Assembly: GCA_023228865.1 (NCBI GenBank)
Contig: JALOAH010000139.1
Location: forward strand, 1-7,423
Direction of reading: 5' to 3'
Length of the DNA: 7,423 nt
Source of the DNA: Porticoccaceae bacterium
GTDB lineage: Bacteria; Pseudomonadota; Gammaproteobacteria; Pseudomonadales; Porticoccaceae
Program-made: the position numbers and the translations under genes
Part shown: in pieces, positions 1-5,883 of the stretch
How the letters are laid out: the number at the start of each line of letters is the position of its first letter
Numbering within the stretch: the first letter of the stretch is position 1
Notes under the pieces: generated by a model
What the model saw: only the letters and a program-made list of their open reading frames with translations
Databases searched by the model: none
Told to the model about the DNA's origin: nothing

Positions 1-282
1 AATAATATTGACGAGGAGATCGGGGGCATCCTTAAGGATAAAGTTCTGGGCAATCTGCTGGTCGATGGAATCGTCGCCGTGGGACACATGGAGGGAATAG
101 GTACCCGGCAGATCCACCAGCTCAAATTCATATTCGCCATGGCTGAAGCGGCCGGTTTTTTTCTCGACAGTGACCCCCGACCAGTTGCCGACTTTTTGCC
201 GCGAACCGGTGATGGCGTTAAACAATGTGGACTTGCCGCTATTGGGGTTGCCAATCAGCGCCAGGGTATAGGTTTTACTCAC
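1..282 (-). CDS. feoB: Ferrous iron transport GTPase FeoB, N-terminal part (cut by window edge)
   Basis: FeoB is the inner-membrane Fe(II) transporter, with a cytosolic G domain at its N-terminus; only the first 94 residues are in the window. The G1/P-loop GNPNSGKS is at residues 11-18, the G2 threonine is in GNWSGVTVE (about T38), and G3 DLPG is at 57-60. The segment after G3 (DDSIDQQIAQNFIL) is typical of FeoB. The start is GTG at 282: it is followed directly by the family N-terminus (SKTYTLALIG), and a GGAG lies three bases upstream inside feoA. The GTG overlaps the feoA stop as GTGA, which implies translational coupling. The transmembrane part lies outside the window. Identification is firm; the full length and the presence of feoC cannot be judged. 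Confidence 0.96.
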   Translation of the reverse strand, partial: MSKTYTLALIGNPNSGKSTLFNAITGSRQKVGNWSGVTVEKKTGRFSHGEYEFELVDLPGTYSLHVSHGDDSIDQQIAQNFILKDAPDLLVNII

Positions 283-557
283 GAACTCCGCACCTCGCCA
301 TTTCCGCTGTTACTGTCAGTGGCTTTCACCAGCTCCACTTCCATGGCTCCGGCCTCCTGGCGGCGCAGACTGAGATAAAAGCCGCGCACACGAATGTCAA
401 CGGGGTCTCCCAGGGGAGCCACATGCTGCACCTGAAACTCGGTTCCGGGGGTAAGACCCAGGCTCATCAGTCGATTGCGATAGAGGGTGTCGAGACCGTT
501 AAAACGGATTACACGGGCGCAATCGCCAGCCTTGAGATCTTTAAAACAGGTTGTCAT
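279..557 (-). CDS. feoA: Ferrous iron transport protein FeoA (SH3-like)
   Basis: FeoA is a small cytosolic SH3-fold protein needed for Fe(II) uptake by FeoB. The 92-residue product shows the family pattern: LKAGDCARVIRF near the N-terminus (residues 8-19), then RLMSLGLTPGTEFQVQ, and a final strand around MEVELVKA. It is somewhat longer than E. coli FeoA (about 75 residues) because of a short polar tail rich in Ser, Asn and Gly, which is encoded where the feoB ribosome-binding region sits. The ATG at 557 is preceded by a weak AGG. The gene overlaps feoB by four bases, and a Fur-box match and candidate promoters lie upstream, so iron-repressed feoAB transcription is expected. Identity is based on sequence pattern and on the adjacent feoB. 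Confidence 0.95.
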   Translation of the reverse strand: MTTCFKDLKAGDCARVIRFNGLDTLYRNRLMSLGLTPGTEFQVQHVAPLGDPVDIRVRGFYLSLRRQEAGAMEVELVKATDSNSGNGEVRSS

Positions 558-616
558 CGACCTACTCTACAATTTCGAAAACCAATTTAGCGATAAAACT
601 ATTGACCAAACAATGG

Positions 617-646
617 GTTATAAACAATAACGGAAAACAATGTCAT
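617..646 (-). promoter_or_regulatory. Candidate sigma-70 promoter of feoAB (proximal)
   Basis: Read on the minus strand, ATGACA (plus 641-646, 5/6 to TTGACA) is separated by 18 bases from TATAAC (plus 617-622, 5/6 to TATAAT). This would start transcription about 50 bases upstream of feoA. It lies 24 bases downstream of the Fur-box match, so Fur would have to act from upstream or on the distal candidate. It is a motif match only. Confidence 0.4.
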
Positions 647-670
647 TCCCCTACAAATAAGAGCCTGAGC

Positions 671-689
671 ACAAATGAAAATCATTCTC
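671..689 (-). promoter_or_regulatory. Fur box upstream of feoA
   Basis: The plus-strand sequence ACAAATGAAAATCATTCTC matches the 19-base Fur consensus GATAATGATAATCATTATC at 14 positions, including the AATCATT core. It overlaps a second possible promoter on the minus strand: TTGACT (695-700), a 17-base spacer, and a poor -10 CATTTG (672-677). Fur with Fe(II) normally represses feoAB by occluding the promoter, and the position upstream of feoA fits that role. Binding is inferred. Confidence 0.75.
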
Positions 690-745
690 ATTCTAGTCAA
701 TCAGCCGCAGAAAGGAAATAGCCCAGCCGCAAATCGTAAAACAAG

Positions 746-2476
746 CTACTGAAGAGTCAGTATGCGCTCAATCAACAACTGCAGAGATTCTCGCCCTTTC
801 CATACATTGACATCCAGGCGATAAAGAATTTCGACCCAGTCACTACTGGGCTTGATCAGCGTTTCCGGAACATTAAAGGCAATGGCGTCCACCAGCAGAT
901 TCGCGTCCTCTTCGGCGCAGAGGGTAAATTTAAGGTGCTTGCCCGACAACAGGCGCTGCTGCACAACCCGAAAGGTTCCCTGAAACAGGGGTTCGGGAAA
1001 ATGCTGCCCCCAGGGCCCCGCATCCCGCAGCAAATGAGCCACACCAAGGTTTAACTCGGCAGCAGCCAGGGTACCGTCGGTGGCCACGTCTTCCACCAAG
1101 TCTTCAGCCCTTAACTGGCGGCGAATTTCCCGGTCGAAAGCCTCGCGAAAGTGCTCAAGGCTGTCCCTTTCCAGACTGAGCCCGGCAGCCATGGCATGGC
1201 CGCCGAATTTCGACAACAATCCCGGATTGGCGGCAGCGACGCCGTCGAGGGCATCGCGAATATGAAGGCCGGGAATGGAGCGGGCAGAGCCCTTGAGCTG
1301 GCCGTTATCCCCCTCGGCAAAGGCGATTACCGGACGGTGATAGCGCTCCTTGATGCGGGAGGCAAGCAACCCCACCACACCCTGATGCCAGTCGGGGTCG
1401 TAGAGACAGAGCCCCCAGGGCAAATTATCCCTGTCTTCGAGGTGCAGTTTTTCAACCGCTTTCAGGGCTTCCTGTTGCATGCCGGTTTCAATGAGGCGGC
1501 GATCGGCATTGAGTTCGTCGAGCTGCACTGCCAGTTCGCGAGCGCTGACGGGATCATCGCTGAGCAGGCATTCAATCCCCAGGCTCATATCGTCGAGGCG
1601 CCCGGCGGCGTTGAGGCGCGGGCCGACAGCAAAGCCGAAATCTGCGGCGACAATGCGACACTGCTCGCGCCCCGCCAGTTCCAGCAAGGCCTGAATGCCC
1701 GGCCGACACAGCCCGGCGCGAACCCGCTGCAAGCCCTGATGCACCAGCACCCGATTGACCTGATCCAGGGGCACCACATCGGCCACAGTGCCCAGCGCCA
1801 CCAAATCCAGCCAGCTCGCCATATTGGGTTCGCTGATGCCGCTATTCTGAAACCAGCCATGCTGGCGCAGCCTCGCTCGCAGAGCACTGAGAAGATAAAA
1901 GGCAACGCCGACACCGGCCAGGTTTTTGCCGGGAAAAGGGCAATCGGGCTGATTGGGATTGACGATGGCGTCTGCGGCGGGCAGGGTTAAACCGGGCAAA
2001 TGGTGGTCTGTGACCAAAACCCGCATCCCCAGCGCTTTGGCGGCAGCCACCCCTTCAACACTGGAAATACCATTGTCGACAGTGATCAGCAGATCCGGGC
2101 AATTTTGCTGCGCCAAAACGACAATTTCCGGGGTCAAACCGTAACCAAATTCAAAACGGTTGGGCACCAGGAAATCCACCTGCGCCAACCCCATGGCGCG
2201 CAACGCCAATATCATCAATGCCGTACTGGTGGCGCCGTCGGCATCGAAATCGCCGACAATCAGCACTTTCTGCTGCTCCACAAATGCGGATTCAAGCAGT
2301 TCCAGCGCGGCCTCAACCCCCCTCAGGGTTTGAGGTGTGGGCAGTTCGGCCAGCTGACGACCCAGCGACTGATCACTGAAAACCCCTCTGGTGGCGTAAA
2401 TTTTCTGCAACAGGGGATGAAGATCAGCACTGAAGGCTCGCGGCGTTTGCGGAAGTTGGCGCTCTCTGATTTTCAT
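746..2476 (-). CDS. recJ: Single-stranded-DNA-specific exonuclease RecJ
   Basis: RecJ is the cytosolic 5'-3' single-strand DNA exonuclease of RecF-pathway recombination, mismatch repair and base-excision repair. The 576-residue length is normal for the family. The DHH-phosphoesterase metal motifs are present in order: GDFDADG (residues 75-81), DNG (134-136) and the DHH triad in TDHHLPG (157-159). GPRLNAAGRL is at 285-294. The DHHA1 region follows, with GVVGLLASRIKERYHRP near 366-382 and GGHAMAAG at 425-432. The C-terminal third is the OB-fold region. No catalytic residue is missing. The ATG at 2476 is the first possible start after an in-frame TAG three codons upstream; no strong Shine-Dalgarno is visible. 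It lies 94 bp after thrC on the same strand, so co-transcription is possible. No intrinsic terminator is evident between recJ and feoA. Confidence 0.97.
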   Translation of the reverse strand: MKIRERQLPQTPRAFSADLHPLLQKIYATRGVFSDQSLGRQLAELPTPQTLRGVEAALELLESAFVEQQKVLIVGDFDADGATSTALMILALRAMGLAQVDFLVPNRFEFGYGLTPEIVVLAQQNCPDLLITVDNGISSVEGVAAAKALGMRVLVTDHHLPGLTLPAADAIVNPNQPDCPFPGKNLAGVGVAFYLLSALRARLRQHGWFQNSGISEPNMASWLDLVALGTVADVVPLDQVNRVLVHQGLQRVRAGLCRPGIQALLELAGREQCRIVAADFGFAVGPRLNAAGRLDDMSLGIECLLSDDPVSARELAVQLDELNADRRLIETGMQQEALKAVEKLHLEDRDNLPWGLCLYDPDWHQGVVGLLASRIKERYHRPVIAFAEGDNGQLKGSARSIPGLHIRDALDGVAAANPGLLSKFGGHAMAAGLSLERDSLEHFREAFDREIRRQLRAEDLVEDVATDGTLAAAELNLGVAHLLRDAGPWGQHFPEPLFQGTFRVVQQRLLSGKHLKFTLCAEEDANLLVDAIAFNVPETLIKPSSDWVEILYRLDVNVWKGRESLQLLIERILTLQ

Positions 2477-2570
2477 TATCGACTAGAATCCAGATTGCGC
2501 CAGCAGCCCTTGTCTGGTGCTTTGTGGTGTAACAATAGAACAGTGGAAGAAAGCTGACCTCCCATGAAAG

Positions 2571-3974
2571 TCAGGCGCTGAGGTTGGCGGCCATAAAACT
2601 GTGAACCTTGGCGATATCATCGGCGATCACTTCGTAGCGTTCCTGGCGTTCAAACAGATCCGCCATATGGGGAGGTAATGGCGGATCACCGGCATAGCCT
2701 GCTTTTTGCACCGCATCGGGAAATTTCGCCGGGTGGGCGGTGGCGAGGGCAATCATGGACACATCGAGGCTGGTGCGACAGCGGCGACCCGCTTCAACGC
2801 CGATGGCGGTGTGGGGATCGAGGAGGTAAACGCTTTTGGCGTACTCCTCAGCGATCACTGCCACGGTGCGTTCATCGTCGACACGGCAACTGCTGAACAG
2901 GGGTTTGACCCGGTCGAGGGCGGTTTGTGACAGGCTAAGCTTGCCGGTGCTTTTGAAATCATCCATCAAGCTGGCAATGGCTGCGCCGTCGCGGTCGTAC
3001 AGGTCGAACAACAAGCGCTCAAAATTGCTGGACACCATAATATCCATTGACGGCGACAGGCTGTGAATCAGCTCATGCTTGCTGTGGTCGTTGGCGCTGA
3101 TGCAGCGGTGGAGAATATCGTTGGCATTGGTGGCAATCACCAGTTGCGCCACCGGCAACCCCATTTTATGGGCGAGATAGCCGGCAAAAATATCTCCAAA
3201 ATTGCCGGTGGGTACAGAAAAAGACACCGGCCTGTGGGGTGCGCCCAGGCTCAGCGCCGCCCAGAAGTAATAGACAATCTGCGCCATAATGCGCGCCCAG
3301 TTAATGGAATTGACGGCCACCAGCTGGCGATCTTTGGGCAGAAAACTCTGGTCGGCAAAACTGGCTTTGACCATATTCTGGCAGTCGTCAAAATTACCCT
3401 GGAGGGCAATGTTGTGAATATTATCGCCCACCACTGTGGTCATCTGACGGCGCTGAACATTGGAGACTCTGTTGTGGGGATGGAGAATAAAAATATCAAT
3501 ATTCTGGCAGCGGCGACAGCCTTCGATGGCGGCAGAACCGGTGTCTCCAGAGGTGGCGCCCATCACTACGGCTTTCTGACCGCGCCTGGCGAGCAAATAG
3601 TCGAGAACATGGCCGAGAAACTGAAGGGCAAAATCCTTGAACGCCAGTGTCGGGCCGTGAAACAGTTCCAGCACCCACTCGTTATGGCCGGTCTGCACCA
3701 GTGGCGCGATGGCGCGGTGGCGAAAGCCGCTGTAGGAAAGATCAATGATGCGCTTGAGCTCGGCGTCGGGAATAGCGCCGTTGACAAAGGGCGTCATCAC
3801 CTTGAGGGCAAGTTCTGTGTAACTGAGGCCTGCCCAGGAGGCAATTTCCGCCTGGGTGTAGCTGGGCAGGGTTTCAGGGACAAACAAGCCGCCGTCCGGG
3901 GCGAGGCCGGTCAACACCACATTCTCAAAACTTTGGGGAGCAACACCGCCCCTGGTACTGATATATTTCATCAT
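2571..3974 (-). CDS. thrC: Threonine synthase
   Basis: ThrC is the cytosolic PLP enzyme that converts O-phospho-L-homoserine to L-threonine, the last step of threonine synthesis. The 467 residues are close to the roughly 470-residue Pseudomonas form. Visible landmarks are the N-terminal KYISTRGG (3-10), the PLP-lysine segment HGPTLAFKDFALQFLG (K113), the substrate loop GATSGDTGSAA (139-149), NSINWARI (222-229) and the cofactor phosphate loop PTGNFGD (255-261). Two adjacent ATG codons open the frame (3974 and 3971). The family usually begins MKYISTRG, so the second may be the real start; a GGA lies just upstream. Unusually for hom-thrC, 353 bp of repeat-bearing DNA separates it from hom. No thrB homoserine kinase is in the window, so that step must be encoded elsewhere. 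Confidence 0.97.
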   Translation of the reverse strand: MMKYISTRGGVAPQSFENVVLTGLAPDGGLFVPETLPSYTQAEIASWAGLSYTELALKVMTPFVNGAIPDAELKRIIDLSYSGFRHRAIAPLVQTGHNEWVLELFHGPTLAFKDFALQFLGHVLDYLLARRGQKAVVMGATSGDTGSAAIEGCRRCQNIDIFILHPHNRVSNVQRRQMTTVVGDNIHNIALQGNFDDCQNMVKASFADQSFLPKDRQLVAVNSINWARIMAQIVYYFWAALSLGAPHRPVSFSVPTGNFGDIFAGYLAHKMGLPVAQLVIATNANDILHRCISANDHSKHELIHSLSPSMDIMVSSNFERLLFDLYDRDGAAIASLMDDFKSTGKLSLSQTALDRVKPLFSSCRVDDERTVAVIAEEYAKSVYLLDPHTAIGVEAGRRCRTSLDVSMIALATAHPAKFPDAVQKAGYAGDPPLPPHMADLFERQERYEVIADDIAKVHSFMAANLSA

Positions 3975-3987
3975 TAGATTCCGCTAT

Positions 3988-4016
3988 TTTTTACGTCGGC
4001 AGTAGAGTCTGTTCAA
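3988..4016 (-). promoter_or_regulatory. Weak candidate promoter of thrC at the end of a repeat
   Basis: On the minus strand TTGAAC (plus 4011-4016, 4/6) and TAAAAA (plus 3988-3993, 4/6) are separated by 17 bases, just upstream of thrC. The -35-like hexamer lies inside the terminal segment of the diverged repeat at 4003-4071. If functional it would give thrC a promoter independent of hom. The matches are weak and could be chance. Confidence 0.2.
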
Positions 4017-4071
4017 GCTCTCGCAGCCTAAGCTCATTGTTACCCAAAAAAGTAGGTGCTTTAGGCGACGC
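4003..4071. repeat. Diverged partial copy of the 97-bp MITE-like element
   Basis: Starting at TA-GAGTCTGTTCAAGCT, this stretch aligns in the same orientation with the left part of the element at 4208-4304. About 29 of the first 41 bases after the TA/A register match, and a second similar block (CTTTAGGCGACGC against CTTTAAGCGATGC) comes after a small indel. No matching right end with inverted sequence is visible before the REP pair, so it looks like an old, truncated or interrupted relative. It could also be a separate family sharing the same terminal motif. Confidence 0.45.
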
Positions 4072-4130
4072 CCCATGGCCGTATTTTTTGTGGGGGGCTA
4101 CCGCAAAGCATGTTCCCCTGTGGTGTCTTT

Positions 4131-4199
4131 GTGGGAGCCTGCCCTGCAGGCGAAAGCTTGCCAAGCCAGATACCTATCGCCGGAATGCCCGGCTCCAAC
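4131..4199. repeat. REPIN-like pair of inverted REP sequences
   Basis: Two 26-base REP-like units face each other. The first (plus strand, 4131-4156) begins GTGGGAGC and holds the stem GCCTG/CAGGC around a five-base loop. The second (minus strand, 4199 down to 4174) begins GTTGGAGC and holds the stem GCCGG/CCGGC, also with a five-base loop. Nineteen of 26 positions agree, and the stem difference is a T-A to G-C pair swap that keeps the pairing. The GTGGGAGC head and palindromic stem resemble RAYT-associated REP sequences of Pseudomonas. The 17-base middle carries no gene. The pair sits in the hom-thrC gap. Assignment rests on structure; copy number elsewhere is unknown. Confidence 0.6.
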
Positions 4200-4201
4200 G
4201 G

Positions 4202-4310
4202 ATATTAGAGCCTGTTGAAGCTATCGTGCTCTGAGACCCTTTTTACCAAAAGCTGACTCTTTAAGCGATGCGGCAGACCGCCGCCGCAGATCCTCAACAG
4301 GTTCTAATAT
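4202..4310. repeat. 97-bp MITE-like element with inverted ends and TA flanks
   Basis: ATATTAGAGCCTGTTGA (4202-4218) is mirrored by TCAACAGGTTCTAATAT (4294-4310), 17 bases with one mismatch. Taking the outer TA dinucleotides (4206-4207 and 4305-4306) as a target duplication leaves a 97-bp element, 4208-4304, with ends GAGCCTGTTGA and TCAACAGGTTC. It is far too short to code for a transposase. An inner GC-rich hairpin (TGCGGC 4269-4274, GCCGCA 4283-4288) lies near the right end. The form fits a miniature inverted-repeat element moved in trans by a TA-targeting transposase. It lies 18 bp past the hom stop and, once transcribed, could fold as an mRNA hairpin. No U-tract follows, so it is not an obvious intrinsic terminator. 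Confidence 0.55.
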
Positions 4311-4327
4311 GCCGATGAAAGGCAGTT

Positions 4328-5638
4328 TCAACCCTTATCCAGCTGCTCAACGCGAATACGCACCACCGCGCCCATTACCGCAGCGAGGTTTTCAATATCG
4401 GCAACCGCCGCCCTCAACTTGCCTTCCAGGGATTTACTGGTGAGCATAATCAGGGGCACATGCTCTTCCCCAGGCTTGGGGCTTTTCTGAATAATGGCCT
4501 CGATACTGATGCCCCTGTTGCTCATAATGGTGGCCACCTGGGAGAGCACGCCGGGTTTGTCCACCACCTGCATGCGCAGGTAGTAGGCGGTCTCCACGTC
4601 CTCGATGGGCAAAACCCTGAGGCCGTTAAAACTGGTATTGGTAAACGCCAGATAAGGCACCCGCGCCTCTGGCGGCACATTGAGCGCGCGAGCAACATCA
4701 ATAATATCGGCAACTACCGCCGACGCGGTTGGCTCATCGCCGGCGCCTGCACCGTAGAACAGGGTGGGACCCACCGCATCGCCTTTCACCATGACGGCAT
4801 TCATAACACCATCCACTTCGGCGATCAGGCAATTGTCGGGAATCAGGGTCGGGTGAACCCGCAGCTCGATGCCGCGCTCTGTCTGGCGGGCAATGCCCAA
4901 ATGTTTGATGCGATAGCCCAGTTCCCTGGCATAGGCCATATCCTGCAGTTCCAGAGTGCGAATACCTTCGGTGAGCACCTTGTCATACTGCAGTGGAATA
5001 CCAAAAGCCAGGGAGGCAAGAATAACCAGTTTGTGGGCGGCATCTATGCCCTCAACGTCAAAGGTGGGATCGACCTCGGCATAACCCCGCGCCTGGGCTT
5101 CAGCGAGCGCCTCGTCAAAACCCCTGCCCTGCTCCGCCATGGCGGTGAGAATAAAATTGCCGGTGCCATTAATAATGCCCGCCAACCACTCGATGCGGTT
5201 GGCGCCCAGGCCTTCGCGCAGGGTTTTGATAATGGGAATACCGCCAGCCACCGCAGCTTCAAAAGCGACCATAACGCCCTTTTGATTCGCCGCCGCAAAA
5301 ATTTCATTGCCGTACTGGGCGATCAACGCCTTGTTGGCGGTAACCACGTGCTTGCCGTTGCTGATGGCCTCCAGCACCAGATCGCGGGCAACCGTGGTGC
5401 CACCGATCAATTCGACAACCACATCCACCTCAGGATTTTTGACCACATCAAAAATATCCCGCGTGATCGTCACCTCACCTGTATCTATACTGGGGTGATC
5501 CCGCCGCGCGCCCACCTGAACAATCTGTATATCCGCGCCCGCACGGGCGTTGATCAGAGCCGTATTGCGGGTAAGCACATTAAAGGTACCACTACCCACA
5601 GTACCCAGACCGCAGATGCCAATTTTCACTGTTTTCAA
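4328..5638 (-). CDS. hom: Homoserine dehydrogenase with ACT domain
   Basis: Hom reduces L-aspartate 4-semialdehyde to L-homoserine with NAD(P)H, the branch point to threonine and methionine. From the chosen start the protein has 436 residues. It has the Rossmann motif GLGTVG (10-15), the ANK nucleotide-site motif (101-103), AGGIPIIKTLREGLGANRI (131-149), INGTGNFI (156-163), and EVDPTFDVEGIDAAHK (188-203) with the expected catalytic Asp199 and Lys203. A C-terminal ACT domain follows (about 352-432, with VVDKPGVLSQVATIMSNRGIS), which in this family mediates threonine feedback inhibition. I chose TTG at 5638 because GGTGA lies five bases upstream and the product then begins (M)KTVKIGICG as relatives do. 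An in-frame TTG at 5674 would add 12 unconserved residues and has poorly spaced RBS-like sequence. The upstream neighbour is an RTX gene, and a candidate promoter lies at 5783-5809. Confidence 0.95.
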   Translation of the reverse strand: MKTVKIGICGLGTVGSGTFNVLTRNTALINARAGADIQIVQVGARRDHPSIDTGEVTITRDIFDVVKNPEVDVVVELIGGTTVARDLVLEAISNGKHVVTANKALIAQYGNEIFAAANQKGVMVAFEAAVAGGIPIIKTLREGLGANRIEWLAGIINGTGNFILTAMAEQGRGFDEALAEAQARGYAEVDPTFDVEGIDAAHKLVILASLAFGIPLQYDKVLTEGIRTLELQDMAYARELGYRIKHLGIARQTERGIELRVHPTLIPDNCLIAEVDGVMNAVMVKGDAVGPTLFYGAGAGDEPTASAVVADIIDVARALNVPPEARVPYLAFTNTSFNGLRVLPIEDVETAYYLRMQVVDKPGVLSQVATIMSNRGISIEAIIQKSPKPGEEHVPLIMLTSKSLEGKLRAAVADIENLAAVMGAVVRIRVEQLDKG

Positions 5639-5643
5639 GAACG

Positions 5644-5648
5644 TCACC
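5644..5648 (-). promoter_or_regulatory. Ribosome binding site deciding the hom start
   Basis: GGTGA on the minus strand is complementary to the anti-Shine-Dalgarno and lies five bases before TTG 5638. It favours this start over the upstream in-frame TTG at 5674, before which only AGG abutting the codon is seen. Confidence 0.6.
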
Positions 5649-5711
5649 GGGGTAAATAATGGAAAAGGAGGCAACCTTAATGGGGAGCTGTTCCGGTGTC
5701 AATGGAGTGAG

Positions 5712-5722
5712 TAGAGCCTGTT
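5712..5722. repeat. Solo terminal motif of the MITE-like element in the hom leader
   Basis: TAGAGCCTGTT here is identical to the left terminus of the element at 4206-4216, including the TA flank. Similarity fades after about this length, and no inverted partner is visible nearby, so it would be a remnant or solo end if real. Eleven bases is short, and coincidence is possible. Confidence 0.25.
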
Positions 5723-5751
5723 AACACTAATCGAATATCCGTTCCCGGCAT

Positions 5752-5785
5752 GGACTGCCCTCTCAGAGAAGGCAGCCCATTTTTT
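5752..5785 (+). terminator. Intrinsic terminator-like hairpin oriented to the plus strand
   Basis: GGACTGCC (5752-5759) pairs with GGCAGCCC (5771-5778), seven of eight pairs with one A-C mismatch, and an inner CTC/GAG pairing continues the stem. It is followed at once by ATTTTTTA, a standard U-tract. Read on the plus strand this is a good Rho-independent terminator, but no plus-strand gene precedes it. On the minus strand the same bases form a full eight-pair stem (one G-U), but the run of A comes before the stem, so it would be a 5'-leader hairpin of hom mRNA, not a terminator. Confidence 0.45.
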
Positions 5786-5809
5786 ATAGATAGCCAGTTC
5801 GTGTGGCAA
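5783..5809 (-). promoter_or_regulatory. Candidate promoter of hom
   Basis: On the minus strand TTGCCA (plus 5804-5809, 5/6) lies 15 bases before TATAAA (plus 5783-5788, 5/6), or 17 bases before the overlapping TAAAAA (4/6). Transcription would start near 5775, placing the 5752-5778 hairpin at the very 5' end of a leader of about 135 bases before hom. The 15-base spacing of the best hexamers is short, so confidence is limited. Confidence 0.4.
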
Positions 5810-5883
5810 TTGCTGGAGTTTCCCCCGGCAATACATCGCTCTGGATAATTGATAGCAGTCTCTGGCCTGAACCCGCGCTGCCA

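Noticed and set aside
1151..1990. 279-codon open frame on the plus strand opposite recJ
   Set aside because: It is an antisense shadow of the recJ catalytic core with no recognisable protein family.
2477..2570. Possible intrinsic terminator between thrC and recJ
   Set aside because: On the minus strand a CTGAC/GTCAG stem is only five pairs with an 11-base loop and is followed by a weak CTTTCTT. It is too weak to call.
3063..3977. 304-codon open frame on the plus strand opposite thrC
   Set aside because: It is an antisense shadow of thrC: no motif, no convincing ribosome site, and complete overlap with conserved enzyme sequence.
4037..4234. 65-codon plus-strand frame in the hom-thrC gap
   Set aside because: It runs straight through the REP pair and the ends of both repeats. 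Its translation reflects the repeats, and there is no ribosome site or family resemblance.
4460..5659. 399-codon open frame on the plus strand opposite hom
   Set aside because: It lies antisense to a clear, fully motif-bearing hom gene. Its translation shows no recognisable domain and looks like the complement of GC-biased codons.
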